A DNA stretch of 64,000 bases from an uncultured Alistipes sp. (GCA_937899895.1 CALBQR010000019.1:6639-70638), one strand, 5' to 3'. Shown: positions 34,433-43,032, counted from the first letter of the stretch. The notes: generated from the letters alone by a model not told the origin. Numbers and translations: made by a program.

Positions 34433-36151
34433 TTAGCTGAACCAATAAAGTTGTCCGAGAGCAAATCGCTCGGCTGGTTTGACGTAGGCGTGTGCCCCCT
34501 CGATCATCACCTCGAATGTTTCGGGGTTGATCTCGATTTGTGGTTTCGCGCCATTGAATAACATATCGGCCTTTGTGAGTTGGCGCGTACGGCGCACAGG
34601 GCAGACCATTCGTTGCAGTCCAAGACGTTCGGCGATGCCGCTTTGGAACGCCACGTTCGACACAAACGAGAGGCAGGTCGGAGCCATCGCCGAGCCGAAA
34701 GCACCGAACATCGGTCGATAGTAGCAGGGTTGTGGCGTAGGCAACGAGGCGTTCGGGTCGCCCATATTTGACCAATTGATCGCACCGCCCTTGATCACCA
34801 TTTTGGGTTTTGCTCCGAAGAATGCAGGCTCCCAAAGGACCAGGTCGGCCACCTTGCCGCGCTCGATCGAACCGATGTAATCCGATACGCCGAAAGTGAT
34901 TGCAGGGTTGATTGTAACCTTCGCCAAGTATCTCAATACGCGGAAGTTATCGTTGTCGGGGCTATCCTCTTTCAATCGCCCGCAGGCCGATTTCATAAAC
35001 GAAGCCATCTGAACGGCTCGCATATACGACTCACCTACGCGCCCCATTGCCTGCGAATCTGACGAGATCATCGAGAGCACGCCTAAATCGTGCAGAATAT
35101 TCTCGGCAGCCTGCGTTTCGGGTCGCACGCGGCTCTCGGCAAAAGCGACATCCGACGGGATCTTCGGGTTGAGATTGTGGCATACCATAATCATATCGAA
35201 TAGCTCGGCCTGTGAGTTGATACCGAACGGAAGAGTCGGATTGGTCGAAGATGGTAGCACGAAGGGCATCGACGCAACTTTCAGTAGATCAGGGGCGTGG
35301 CCGCCTCCTGCGCCCTCGGTGTGATAGGTATGGATCGTGCGACCGTCGATCGCCGCGATTGTATCTTCGACATATCCGCTCTCGTTGAGCGTATCGGTGT
35401 GGATGGCCACCTGCACGTCGTATCGGTCGGCAACGCCGAGTGCGGCACGTATCGCGGCAGGGGTCGAGCCCCAATCTTCGTGAATCTTCAAACCACAAGC
35501 ACCCGCCTCGATCTGTTCGATCATCGGTCGTGCCGTTGAGCAGTTGCCCTTACCAAGTAGGCCGACATTGACGGGCAGACCCTCGAACGAGCGCAGTACC
35601 ATCTCCGTCGCCCAACGGCCCGAAGTAATTGTGGTTCCGTTAGTTCCGTCGGTTGGGCCAACTCCGCCGCCAAAGAGTGTCGTGATGCCGCCACTCAAAG
35701 CGTGGTAGGCCTGTTGGGGAGAGATGACGTGTACGTGGCCGTCAATACCGCCTGCGGTGAGGATCAGATGCTCGCCCGAAATGGCGTCTGTCGCTGCGCC
35801 CGTAATCAATTCAGGCGACACACCCTCCATTGTATTGGGGTTGCCCGCCTTGCCAAGACCCGCAATGCGCCCATCTTTTATGCCGACATCGGCCTTCACA
35901 ACGCCCTGAACGGGGTCAATGACCGTTACGTTTGTAATGACAAGGTCGAGGGCACCCTCATTCGATGTGATCGTGTTTGCAAGACCCATACCGTCGCGGA
36001 TTGTCTTGCCTCCACCATATACTGCCTCGTCGCCATAAGTGCGCAGGTCGCGCTCGATTTCGACATAGAGGTCGCTATCGCCCAAGCGGATCTTATCGCC
36101 TACGGTAGGCCCGAAAAGGTTGTTATATTCTTGACGCGAAATTTTTGCCAT
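34433..36151 (-). CDS. ureC: Urease alpha subunit (catalytic)
   Basis: UreC holds the dinuclear nickel site that hydrolyses urea to ammonia and carbamate. The 572-residue protein has GGIDGHVHVISPQQ (first histidine ligands), the lysine that becomes carbamylated in GLKIHEDWG (about residue 220), HTYHTEGAGGGHAPD, the mobile flap MVCHNLNPKIPSD with its Cys-His pair, and the catalytic aspartate in SSDSQAMGR. All key residues are seen, so the enzyme should be active. Length is standard. It lies 2 bp after ureB. Confidence 0.98.
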   Translation of the reverse strand: MAKISRQEYNNLFGPTVGDKIRLGDSDLYVEIERDLRTYGDEAVYGGGKTIRDGMGLANTITSNEGALDLVITNVTVIDPVQGVVKADVGIKDGRIAGLGKAGNPNTMEGVSPELITGAATDAISGEHLILTAGGIDGHVHVISPQQAYHALSGGITTLFGGGVGPTDGTNGTTITSGRWATEMVLRSFEGLPVNVGLLGKGNCSTARPMIEQIEAGACGLKIHEDWGSTPAAIRAALGVADRYDVQVAIHTDTLNESGYVEDTIAAIDGRTIHTYHTEGAGGGHAPDLLKVASMPFVLPSSTNPTLPFGINSQAELFDMIMVCHNLNPKIPSDVAFAESRVRPETQAAENILHDLGVLSMISSDSQAMGRVGESYMRAVQMASFMKSACGRLKEDSPDNDNFRVLRYLAKVTINPAITFGVSDYIGSIERGKVADLVLWEPAFFGAKPKMVIKGGAINWSNMGDPNASLPTPQPCYYRPMFGAFGSAMAPTCLSFVSNVAFQSGIAERLGLQRMVCPVRRTRQLTKADMLFNGAKPQIEINPETFEVMIEGAHAYVKPAERFALGQLYWFS

Positions 36152-36153
36152 AG

Positions 36154-36648
36154 TTAAGATTTTGAAGTTTTGTTACATTTCTCGTTGCAGCAGCAGGCGA
36201 ACCCCTCGCGGTGCATTCGCTCGAAGGCGGCTGTGCGTGTGGGATAATATGCGGGCTCATCTTCTGTACCTGCGTAACCCATTGTGAGCGAGTTGAATCC
36301 GATGAGTCGTTGCTTACCGGCAAAGGGTACTACCTCCACCTCGCGGCTATCGCCCGGCTCGAAGCGAATGGCTGTCGTTGCGGGGATATTGAGGTGGGTG
36401 CCGAAGGCCTTTGCGCGGTCAAATTCGAGGTAACGATTGACCTCGAAGAAGTGAAAATGCGACCCGACCTGTATTGGGCGATCGCCGCGATTGCGCACGC
36501 GAAGCTTTGTCGTGGGGCGGCCTATGTTGTATTCAATCTGCTCGCTGCGGAGTACGACACCTCCGACAGCAACGCTCGCTTTGGGAGTATATCCCTTGTC
36601 GCCGCCATAGAGTGCAGAGAGCTTGTTTTGCGATGTCTTTTTTGCCAT
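36154..36648 (-). CDS. ureB: Urease beta subunit with cysteine-rich C-terminal extension
   Basis: UreB is a structural subunit of urease. The conserved core (about 25-130) carries RPIQVGSHFHFFEVNRYLEFDR in part (VGSHFHFFE) and RFEPGDSREVEVVPFAG. At 164 residues it is longer than the usual 100-110 of free beta subunits. The extra C-terminal part (about 130-164) contains YYPTRTAAFERMHREGF and ends in a cysteine cluster CCCNEKC. That cluster could bind metal; I know no role for it. It lies 9 bp after ureA. Confidence 0.95.
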   Translation of the reverse strand: MAKKTSQNKLSALYGGDKGYTPKASVAVGGVVLRSEQIEYNIGRPTTKLRVRNRGDRPIQVGSHFHFFEVNRYLEFDRAKAFGTHLNIPATTAIRFEPGDSREVEVVPFAGKQRLIGFNSLTMGYAGTEDEPAYYPTRTAAFERMHREGFACCCNEKCNKTSKS

Positions 36649-36657
36649 AGTTTAGTG

Positions 36658-36960
36658 CTATTTGATTGGTTTATGGATGCTTACAAGTCGCGATCCGTCG
36701 GTGAAAACAGCCTCGACCTGCAACAGATCAATCATATCGGCCACCCCCTCCATTACGTCGTCGCGTTTGAGCACACCTGCGGCCAGGGTCATTACCTCCT
36801 CGACGGTTTTTCCCTCGCGCGCGGCCTCCAAGGCGGCCGAAGTGATGTAGGCAACCGCTTCCGGATGGTTGAGTTTCAACCCGCGAGCCTTGCGCCGTTC
36901 GGCTATCGCGCCGAGCGACAACAGCAATAGTTTGTCGATCTCTTTTGGTGTAAGATGCAT
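36658..36960 (-). CDS. ureA: Urease gamma subunit
   Basis: UreA is the small structural subunit. The start ATG 36960 gives MHLTPKEIDKLLL, the standard family N-terminus, and 100 residues, the usual length; a longer frame reads into the intergenic region. Conserved segments GLKLNHPEAVAYIT and the end FTDGSRLVSIHKPI are present. It is the first gene of the urease run; I could not find a good promoter between it and the divergent crcB. Confidence 0.97.
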   Translation of the reverse strand: MHLTPKEIDKLLLLSLGAIAERRKARGLKLNHPEAVAYITSAALEAAREGKTVEEVMTLAAGVLKRDDVMEGVADMIDLLQVEAVFTDGSRLVSIHKPIK

Positions 36961-37051
36961 AGTTGAAAGTTTTAAGATTGTTGAAATTCTATCTCTCGGC
37001 AACGAGGCAAAAAATATGCCAGTCCGCTTGCTTTTTTGGGGCGTGCGGTAT

Positions 37052-37059
37052 TAATTTTG
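37052..37059 (+). promoter_or_regulatory. Probable -7 box of crcB
   Basis: TAATTTTG matches TAnnTTTG and ends 36 bp before ATG 37096. The -33 region is TTGC with 20-base spacing, a weak match. No fluoride-riboswitch pattern was recognised. Confidence 0.4.
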
Positions 37060-37095
37060 TTACAGATTCTGGCAACAAATTTCAAACTCTCGACT

Positions 37096-37476
37096 ATGAT
37101 AAAGATGATGCTTTTGGCAGGTACAGGCGGATTTTTGGGTACCTGCTTGCGATTTTTGACGGGGCGATTGTGTGCGGCTCTCGGAGCGACGCTGTTCCCG
37201 TGGGCTACATTTGCGGTGAATGTGATTGGCAGCTTTGCGATTGGAGCACTATTTGGTGCTGCCGAGCGTACGCAATTCATTACCGGCGCAATGAATGCTC
37301 TGTTGATTACAGGTTTCTGTGGCGGTTTTACAACCTTCTCATCGTTCTCGCACGATATGCTGACGCTTATCGAGCAACGCAACTATTTCTATTTTGCGCT
37401 CTACACCGCGTTGAGTCTGGTGCTCGGTTTGGCAATGGTTTGGGCAGGCCGCGAAGTGGTTTTGAGGAGTGTGTGA
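37096..37476 (+). CDS. crcB: Fluoride channel CrcB/Fluc
   Basis: CrcB forms dual-topology dimers that let fluoride out of the cell. I start it at ATG 37096 (MIKMMLLAGTGGFLG), giving 126 residues and four membrane segments, the usual family length. Landmarks are GTCLRF near the N-terminus, the asparagine in VNVIGSFAIG and the phenylalanine-box segment GFCGGFTTFSSFS at about 80-92, which holds the bound sodium and the fluoride path. It is divergent from ureA and monocistronic. Confidence 0.93.
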   Translation: MIKMMLLAGTGGFLGTCLRFLTGRLCAALGATLFPWATFAVNVIGSFAIGALFGAAERTQFITGAMNALLITGFCGGFTTFSSFSHDMLTLIEQRNYFYFALYTALSLVLGLAMVWAGREVVLRSV

Positions 37477-37500
37477 AGATGATTTGACCCGAAAAACGAA

Positions 37501-37530
37501 AAAGCCACCTTCCATTTGGAGGGTGGCTTT
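37501..37530. terminator. Bidirectional terminator between crcB and rnhB
   Basis: Stem AAAGCCACC/GGTGGCTTT with a 12-base interval has T-rich flanks on both strands. It lies 24 bp after crcB and 9 bp after rnhB. Confidence 0.8.
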
Positions 37531-37539
37531 TGTGTGATG

Positions 37540-38175
37540 TTAGAAGAGTTCCAACTGTCCCGCCGTGTGGTTGAACGTCAGGCGGTGGTAGGGCGAGAGT
37601 CCGTGTCGGGCGATCGCCTCGCGGTGGTCGCGAGTGGGGTAGCCCTTGTTTTTCGCCCACCCATATTCGGGAAACTCGGCCGCAATGCGACGCATATATT
37701 CGTCGCGGTGGGTCTTTGCGAGTACCGACGCAGCGGCGATATTGGCATACTTACCGTCGCCCTTAATGACGCACTCGAAGGGCAATGTGAGCGTGGTGTA
37801 GAAACGATTCCCGTCGATTGCCAAAAACTCTGGTTGCGGGTCTAATCGCTTGACAGCCAACGTCATACCCTCGAACGAAGCGTGCAGAATATTGATCTGG
37901 TCGATTCGCTCGGCCGTAACCTCTTCGACTGCCCACGCGATAGCCTCACGCTCGATCACCTCGCGCAGCAGGTCGCGGTTACGCTCGCTCATCTGCTTCG
38001 AGTCGTTGAGCAGAGGGTGGCTGAAATCGGGCGGCAAAATCACCGCTGCCGCAAAGACCGAGCCTGCCAAGCAGCCGCGTCCCGCCTCGTCGCAACCCGC
38101 CTCGATCAGCTCGCGCTGGAACGAGGTTGCAAGCAACGACGGCACTTTTTTAGATTTAGCCCCCTTGTCCGTCAT
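37540..38175 (-). CDS. rnhB: Ribonuclease HII
   Basis: RNase HII cuts the RNA strand at ribonucleotides in DNA. The 211-residue protein has the metal-binding core AGCDEAGRGCLAGSV (about 16-30), the later aspartate in LAIDGNRF, and the family segment ASVLAKTHRDEYM with GYPTRDHREAIARHG. It is two bases after pth and ends the rplY-pth-rnhB operon. Confidence 0.95.
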   Translation of the reverse strand: MTDKGAKSKKVPSLLATSFQRELIEAGCDEAGRGCLAGSVFAAAVILPPDFSHPLLNDSKQMSERNRDLLREVIEREAIAWAVEEVTAERIDQINILHASFEGMTLAVKRLDPQPEFLAIDGNRFYTTLTLPFECVIKGDGKYANIAAASVLAKTHRDEYMRRIAAEFPEYGWAKNKGYPTRDHREAIARHGLSPYHRLTFNHTAGQLELF

Positions 38176-38177
38176 CT

Positions 38178-38741
38178 CTATTTTTTATTATAGGTATTCA
38201 TTGTCATCGCTGCGCCCACCGACACGAACGAGCGAATAGCATCGACCGCCACCTTCACACGTTCGGGCATCGCCTTGCGCTCCTCGTCGGTCCATTTGCC
38301 CAGCACGTAATCGACCTGAAAACCTTGCGGGAAGTCGCCGCCAATACCGAAGCGGATGCGCGAATAGTTGTTGTGGCCGAGCAGTTCGTTGATATTTTTC
38401 AGACCGTTGTGGCCGCCGTCGCTACCTTTGGTACGCATACGCAACTGTCCGAACGGTAGAGCGATGTCATCGACGATAACGAGCAGGTTCTCGATAGGGA
38501 TCTTTTCGGCATCCAACCAATAGCGTACCGCCTTGCCACTCAAATTCATATAGGTCGAAGGTTTGAGCAGAATGAGCTGGCGGCCGCGGTGCTTGCACTC
38601 GGCTACGGCTCCGTAACGGGCGGAGCTAAAAACAGCACTGGACGCCTCAGCTAAGGCGTCCAGCACTTTGAAACCAATGTTGTGGCGGGTTTCGGCGTAC
38701 TCGGCACCGATATTTCCCAGTCCTACAATCAAATATTTCAA
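38178..38741 (-). CDS. pth: Peptidyl-tRNA hydrolase, TTG start
   Basis: Pth recycles peptidyl-tRNA that falls off ribosomes. The 187-residue protein has the conserved GLGNIGAEYAETRHNIGF with the catalytic histidine in RHN (about residue 20) and VDDIALPFGQLRMR plus GSDGGHNGLKNI. The start codon is TTG at 38741: there is no in-frame ATG between it and an upstream stop, and the next in-frame candidate would remove the conserved start. It lies 37 bp after rplY. Confidence 0.94.
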   Translation of the reverse strand: MKYLIVGLGNIGAEYAETRHNIGFKVLDALAEASSAVFSSARYGAVAECKHRGRQLILLKPSTYMNLSGKAVRYWLDAEKIPIENLLVIVDDIALPFGQLRMRTKGSDGGHNGLKNINELLGHNNYSRIRFGIGGDFPQGFQVDYVLGKWTDEERKAMPERVKVAVDAIRSFVSVGAAMTMNTYNKK

Positions 38742-38778
38742 CTCGATAAAGTTTTTAAGGAGTTGTAGTTTCGGTTAA

Positions 38779-39360
38779 TTACTTACCGCGCTGCTGCTCT
38801 GCTGCTGCACCACGCGAAGCACGAGTTACACGTACTGCGCAAACTGCGGTGGTAGCGGGGGTGAGCATAGTGAGGTTCTCGTACTGCAAGTCGCCAACGA
38901 AGATCGACTTACCAACGCCGAGCGAAGTGATGTCGATAACCAACTCATCGGGCAGGTTCTCAACCATACCGCTCACGCGGATCTTACGCTTGCTCAAAAC
39001 GAGCTTACCGCCGGCCTTAACGCCCTCCGAGTTGCCGGTCAGACGAACGGGAACGTCGATAGCAACGGGCTTACCCTCCTGAACACGGTAGAAATCGATG
39101 TGGAGGATCTGCTCACGAACGGGGTGGAACTGAACCTCGCGCATAACGCCGATCTCCTTCTTGCCCTCGATGTCGAACTCAACGATGTACGAGTTGGGCG
39201 AGTAGATCAGGGGTTTCAGAGCCTTTGCCTCAACCGAGAAATGTACGGTCTCCTCACCACCATAGATAGCGCAGGGAACCATACCCTCGCGACGAACAGC
39301 CTTGCTGGCTTTCTTGCCGTAAACATCACGCTTAACGGCTGCAATCTGGATAGTTTTCAT
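38779..39360 (-). CDS. rplY: Ribosomal protein bL25 (Ctc form)
   Basis: bL25 binds 5S rRNA in the large subunit. The 193-residue protein is the long, two-domain Ctc/TL5-type: an N-terminal 5S-binding domain (VYGKKASKAVRREGMVP..IYGG) and a C-terminal beta domain (PVRLTGNSEGVKAGGKL to AVCAVRVTRA). It ends in a low-complexity tail AAAEQQRGK. A perfect promoter lies 80 bp upstream. The order bL25-pth is common in bacteria. Confidence 0.96.
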   Translation of the reverse strand: MKTIQIAAVKRDVYGKKASKAVRREGMVPCAIYGGEETVHFSVEAKALKPLIYSPNSYIVEFDIEGKKEIGVMREVQFHPVREQILHIDFYRVQEGKPVAIDVPVRLTGNSEGVKAGGKLVLSKRKIRVSGMVENLPDELVIDITSLGVGKSIFVGDLQYENLTMLTPATTAVCAVRVTRASRGAAAEQQRGK

Positions 39361-39441
39361 CTTGTGTAATAAATGTTTAAGTTACTTGGGCATCACTCAA
39401 CGACGCGGATTTTCCGCACGTCCCATAAATGCTTGCGGGCG

Positions 39442-39472
39442 CAAAGGTAATTAATTTTTCCCAAAGCGCAAA
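39442..39472 (-). promoter_or_regulatory. Consensus promoter of the rplY-pth-rnhB operon
   Basis: The minus strand reads TTTG, 19 bases, TACCTTTG, a perfect match. The leader of about 75 nt could host autoregulation by the ribosomal protein, but no structure was identified. Confidence 0.8.
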
Positions 39473-39508
39473 TTTTCAGCCAGATAAATTGCTTACAAGG
39501 CGAGGATA

Positions 39509-40498
39509 TTACTTTGTGTCGGAGCTCTTTTTTCTGATGCCACCGAAGCCTCCCGTAGTAATGAGGAGAGTGTTGCACGTGCGTACCGTCATCGTGTTTT
39601 TGGTTATCTCGGCGCGGTCGATGAAGTAGAGAATGTGCCCTTTGTGGAAGGTAAATATTACTGACCATACATCATTGATGTCGCGTTTCGAGGCGAGCTC
39701 GCTGAGATCAAGGGCCACGTCGCTCTCCCATTGGAATTGCTTGCGATCGATGGTAAATACATTTGCTTCGTCGAGCGGATAGATGTTCTCTTGCGTTTGC
39801 ATAAAATTATTGAGGCTCTTCTCTCCGTTGTGATCAACGAACTCATAATTAAATATTTGAGCATACATTCCGTATGCGTAGTTAATGTATGCCGTATCTT
39901 TGACTACTCTTTTTGCGTAGGGCTTGTCGGAGTCGATCACCACAATACGAACGCCTCTCTCGATGGCACTTGTAAGCGAATCGATGGGGTAGTGCGGATA
40001 GCGCACTTTCGAGGGTTTGTGTATGTAGCTATCGACAGCCAAAATGCGCTCTTGTTTGTCGTTATCGGGGTTGTAGCATTTGGTTACAAAGACGTAGTCG
40101 TACTCCTCCTGCCAACGGTCGTAGGCGCGTTGTAGCTGCTTGGCCGACTTGCCTTTGGCGAAATCCTTCATTCTAATTGTCGGCGTCTTGTCCAAGTCGC
40201 TCTTGGGGAACACGCGATCAATCGGCCAATAGGCCTTGCCGTTTTCGACCAAATACATCTCCTTGCAACCGATTGCAAAAGTCCCATCTTTGGTCGGAAT
40301 ATTCAATGTGTAATAGGTCGCATTATCCTCATATTTCTTGGATGCAAAACCGAAACTACTAATATAGAATTCGCAACTATCCGCCACGATATAGAGCACC
40401 TTACTCTCGGCCGTTGGGTTGGTCAGCGGAGTTGCGGGCTGGGCTGCGCAAACTGCTATCTGTATTACCGCCAAAACGAGTGTGAGAATATGTTTCAT
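39509..40498 (-). CDS. Unrecognised exported protein
   Basis: Start ATG 40498 gives 329 residues with a signal peptide (MKHILTLVLAVIQIAVCAAQ) and no lipobox. I do not recognise a known domain. The protein is soluble and rich in charged and aromatic residues; strands such as TYYTLNIPTKDGTFAIGC and VWSVIFTFHKGHILYFIDR (in part) suggest a mixed alpha/beta fold. The C-terminus TGGFGGIRKKSSDTK is basic and glycine-rich. A near-consensus promoter precedes it and it appears monocistronic. A periplasmic location is likely. Confidence 0.7.
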   Translation of the reverse strand: MKHILTLVLAVIQIAVCAAQPATPLTNPTAESKVLYIVADSCEFYISSFGFASKKYEDNATYYTLNIPTKDGTFAIGCKEMYLVENGKAYWPIDRVFPKSDLDKTPTIRMKDFAKGKSAKQLQRAYDRWQEEYDYVFVTKCYNPDNDKQERILAVDSYIHKPSKVRYPHYPIDSLTSAIERGVRIVVIDSDKPYAKRVVKDTAYINYAYGMYAQIFNYEFVDHNGEKSLNNFMQTQENIYPLDEANVFTIDRKQFQWESDVALDLSELASKRDINDVWSVIFTFHKGHILYFIDRAEITKNTMTVRTCNTLLITTGGFGGIRKKSSDTK

Positions 40499-40522
40499 AG
40501 TAGTCTGATTTAGTGATTTTCG

Positions 40523-40553
40523 CAAAGGTAGCGAAAATTCCCCCTCCCGCAAG
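40523..40553 (-). promoter_or_regulatory. Promoter of the gene at 39509
   Basis: The minus strand reads CTTG, 19 bases, TACCTTTG: perfect -7 box and one mismatch in the -33 box. The -7 box ends 25 bp before ATG 40498, which supports that start. Confidence 0.7.
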
Positions 40554-40584
40554 AAAAGAGTCAAAAAAATTGGTACAAAACAGC

Positions 40585-40614
40585 AAAGCGACCACGATTG
40601 CTCGTAGTCGCTTT
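40585..40614 (-). terminator. Terminator of the DUF4988-DUF5018 gene
   Basis: Stem AAAGCGAC/GTCGCTTT with extended pairing inside lies 74 bp beyond the stop at 40688, followed on the minus strand by a T-containing tract. Confidence 0.6.
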
Positions 40615-40628
40615 GTCGTTTTGGGGTA

Positions 40629-40657
40629 CTCATAGCTCCCGATCAAGGAGCTATGAG
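40629..40657 (-). other. 3' untranslated hairpin with TTGATCG loop
   Basis: Arms CTCATAGCTCC and GGAGCTATGAG form a perfect 11-bp stem around TTGATCG on the minus strand, 30 bp past the stop of the DUF5018 gene. No T-run follows on that strand. A hairpin with the same loop and nearly the same stem lies after the homologous gene at 53503-55224. Confidence 0.75.
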
Positions 40658-40687
40658 TTTTTGTAACCCAACTAATCTAATTTTATA

Positions 40688-42841
40688 TTACTCTTCGGGA
40701 GCGTTCTTCAAGCAGTCAACGCGGATACAACCGAGTGAGCCACCTGCATATACAACGTAAGCGTACATATAAACGCCGTCCTCCGAAACCTTCATTGCGC
40801 AGTCGGTGTTACCATTACCGTTCGAGCCTACCGACCAACCATAGTCGCCAGTCTTGTAAGTAATGAAGCCAGCCTTGAAGTTGTCGATCGTGGTAACATC
40901 TGCCAAGTAAGCATACGAAGTGTCCCAAGTGAAGTAGGTGTCTGCTGCCGACATCAGGTAGTAAGCACCGTTGAACTGCTCAACATCAAGACAAACAGCT
41001 CCACAGTTGCTATTAGCAGTAACCTGACCAGCCAGAGCAGTACCAGCCTCTGCCCAGATCATAGTGTTGCTCGAATAACCTGACATAAAGTAGGGCGAAT
41101 TTGCACCCATATCGCGGTAGATAACGTCGCCATTGTTGTTATTAACGGTAAGACCCGAATCACCAGCAGCGATCTTCGACCAATAACCACCATCAGCTAC
41201 GCCATTAGCTACCTGATAGAGTAAGTGGCCGGTAGTACCGCTCGACCAGGGCGAGTACATCAAAGTAACGCGAGCGTTGCCATAAACATCACCTACAACC
41301 GAGATGTCCTTACCATATTCGGTTGAGGCACGAGTGATGAATACCTCCGGAGTATCGGTGATATTCTTCATACGAGCTACGCGGAAGCTGCCCTCCTCCT
41401 GATAAGAACTCAATACTATGTTACCAGCGTCATCAGCCGTTACTGCTGCAACAATCAGATCACCAGTATTCAACTTACCTACATACTCGCCAGTCAGTGC
41501 GTCGAGAACTGCGGGAGCCTCGCCTGCTGCGCTAACGATCAGATACTTGCCAGTAGCAGCAATGTGGCTTACATTAGCAGCAGTGATACCTTCAATTTCC
41601 GACAATGCCTTCTCGAATACAACGGTCTCCGAACCTGCGCGGTAGCCGTACTCCAACAACTCAACGCCCTCGGCCTGATTTACGGTGATAATCACCTCGT
41701 TGCTCTTTGCTACCAGCTTGATGGTACCGGTACGCTCTGCGCCGGTGTTAGCAGCAACCTTAATCGAAGCAACGCCGTCAGCAACGGTACCTGAAATCCA
41801 AGCATCAACGACCTCAACGGTTACATTGCCATCAGCTACGAAGGGAACCTCGTAGGTTGCCTCGGCAGCCTCGGCCTCGATTACCAAGTTCTCCTCGGTA
41901 ACATCAATGTACTCACCGATAGCAACATTCATTGCGATAACCGAGCTCTGGTTCTCCTCACCGAAGTAGATCAGAGCAACCTCGCCTTCGAGATCAGCGC
42001 ACAAAGCGTGCTCGATCGAAGGAGCGGTGATTGTCCAAACTGCGGTCTCCTTGTCGTACGACGACTTCCACTCGTCGGGAGTAGTAACGATAGCCTTCTT
42101 AACACCAACGGCCTCCATCTCGAAGGTCAGAGTCTCGCCGTAGCGGAAGTCGGTAGCCTCGATAGCCTCGCCCTTGAAGTTGATATAGAGATCGCTGCGC
42201 AACTCAATTTCGATCTTCTCGCCATTGAGGAATACGAATACGGCAGTATTGGTCTCGTCATCAATGTAAGCCTCCTTGAACAGACCGCCTGCACCACCCG
42301 AAGTGGTAACGGGGGTTCCGTCGGGCAGCAGAACGCGCTCCCACGACTCACCATTGTCGTAGCTAACCTCCCAATAACCGGTCTCGCCCTCCATTACAAC
42401 GCGCATCAGAGGAGTGTTGCCCTGCTCGCCCTTAACGGGAAGACGCTTGCCATCAACAACGATAAAGTCCGAAACGCCGTCTTTGGTGATAGCCCAATAG
42501 TACTGACCGTCAGTTTCGTCGAGCATTACGGTTACGGTTACGCCGTCTTTACCGGCCTCACCTGCCTTGCCGTCAGCGATCTCGATCTTCTCGCCATTGG
42601 TGAAATAGACCTCGTATCCGTTCTCGCCTTTGACGATTTTAGATACATAGACATTGTTCTGCAATGCGTTGACCAGAGTCTGCGCACCGGCAATGTCTTG
42701 GTTGAGAGCGGCGATAGTCTCTTCGAGCTCTTTCACGCGGTTTTCCAGATCGTCGATACGGTTGTTGAGATCCGTAGGGTCGAATTCACACGCTGTGAAC
42801 AGCAGGCTTACGCCAGCAATCATTAAGAATAATTTTTTCAT
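40688..42841 (-). CDS. DUF4988-DUF5018 surface lipoprotein
   Basis: The 717-residue protein has a lipoprotein signal (LLFTACEFD) followed by a heptad-like coiled coil (LNNRIDDLENRVKELEETI, about 26-65), then a DUF4988-type beta region with short collagen-like turns (GKAGEAGKDGV). A BACON-like all-beta module lies at about 310-395. The C-terminal part from about 400 is clearly homologous to the SusE/F-position lipoprotein at 53503: shared FRV.RM, TPE.FI, DI/HISV.GDVYG and the final TEDG/SEDG.YMYAY. It probably sits on the outer surface and binds glycan for the PUL on the other side of the ROK gene. Confidence 0.82.
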   Translation of the reverse strand: MKKLFLMIAGVSLLFTACEFDPTDLNNRIDDLENRVKELEETIAALNQDIAGAQTLVNALQNNVYVSKIVKGENGYEVYFTNGEKIEIADGKAGEAGKDGVTVTVMLDETDGQYYWAITKDGVSDFIVVDGKRLPVKGEQGNTPLMRVVMEGETGYWEVSYDNGESWERVLLPDGTPVTTSGGAGGLFKEAYIDDETNTAVFVFLNGEKIEIELRSDLYINFKGEAIEATDFRYGETLTFEMEAVGVKKAIVTTPDEWKSSYDKETAVWTITAPSIEHALCADLEGEVALIYFGEENQSSVIAMNVAIGEYIDVTEENLVIEAEAAEATYEVPFVADGNVTVEVVDAWISGTVADGVASIKVAANTGAERTGTIKLVAKSNEVIITVNQAEGVELLEYGYRAGSETVVFEKALSEIEGITAANVSHIAATGKYLIVSAAGEAPAVLDALTGEYVGKLNTGDLIVAAVTADDAGNIVLSSYQEEGSFRVARMKNITDTPEVFITRASTEYGKDISVVGDVYGNARVTLMYSPWSSGTTGHLLYQVANGVADGGYWSKIAAGDSGLTVNNNNGDVIYRDMGANSPYFMSGYSSNTMIWAEAGTALAGQVTANSNCGAVCLDVEQFNGAYYLMSAADTYFTWDTSYAYLADVTTIDNFKAGFITYKTGDYGWSVGSNGNGNTDCAMKVSEDGVYMYAYVVYAGGSLGCIRVDCLKNAPEE

Positions 42842-42944
42842 AGTGTGAAAGTTTAATAAAGTTTAGGTTTTTAATTCATATTAAATAATCAGTAGCCGCT
42901 GCCGCAACGAATACGATTCGTCAGGACAGAGCACTTTACGTGAG

Positions 42945-42952
42945 CAAAGATA
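42945..42952 (-). promoter_or_regulatory. Probable -7 box of the DUF4988-DUF5018 gene
   Basis: The minus strand reads TATCTTTG (TAnnTTTG). TTTG occurs 22 bases upstream, longer than the usual 19. The leader is about 95 nt with a small perfect hairpin. Confidence 0.5.
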
Positions 42953-43032
42953 ATAAAAATAATAACGGATTCGCAAAATTTTGAGGAAAAAAGTTTTATT
43001 AATTGCACGATCTTGCTAAAAAAGTTTAGAAT

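Noticed and set aside
37000..37095. A possible fluoride riboswitch before crcB
   Set aside because: The leader after the -7 box is only about 30 nt and shows no recognisable crcB-motif structure.
42907..42921. ACGAAT-ACG-ATTCGT palindrome as a third ROK site
   Set aside because: It lies in the transcribed leader and its arms differ from the TTTT/AAAA type of the other candidates, so a simple leader hairpin is as likely.
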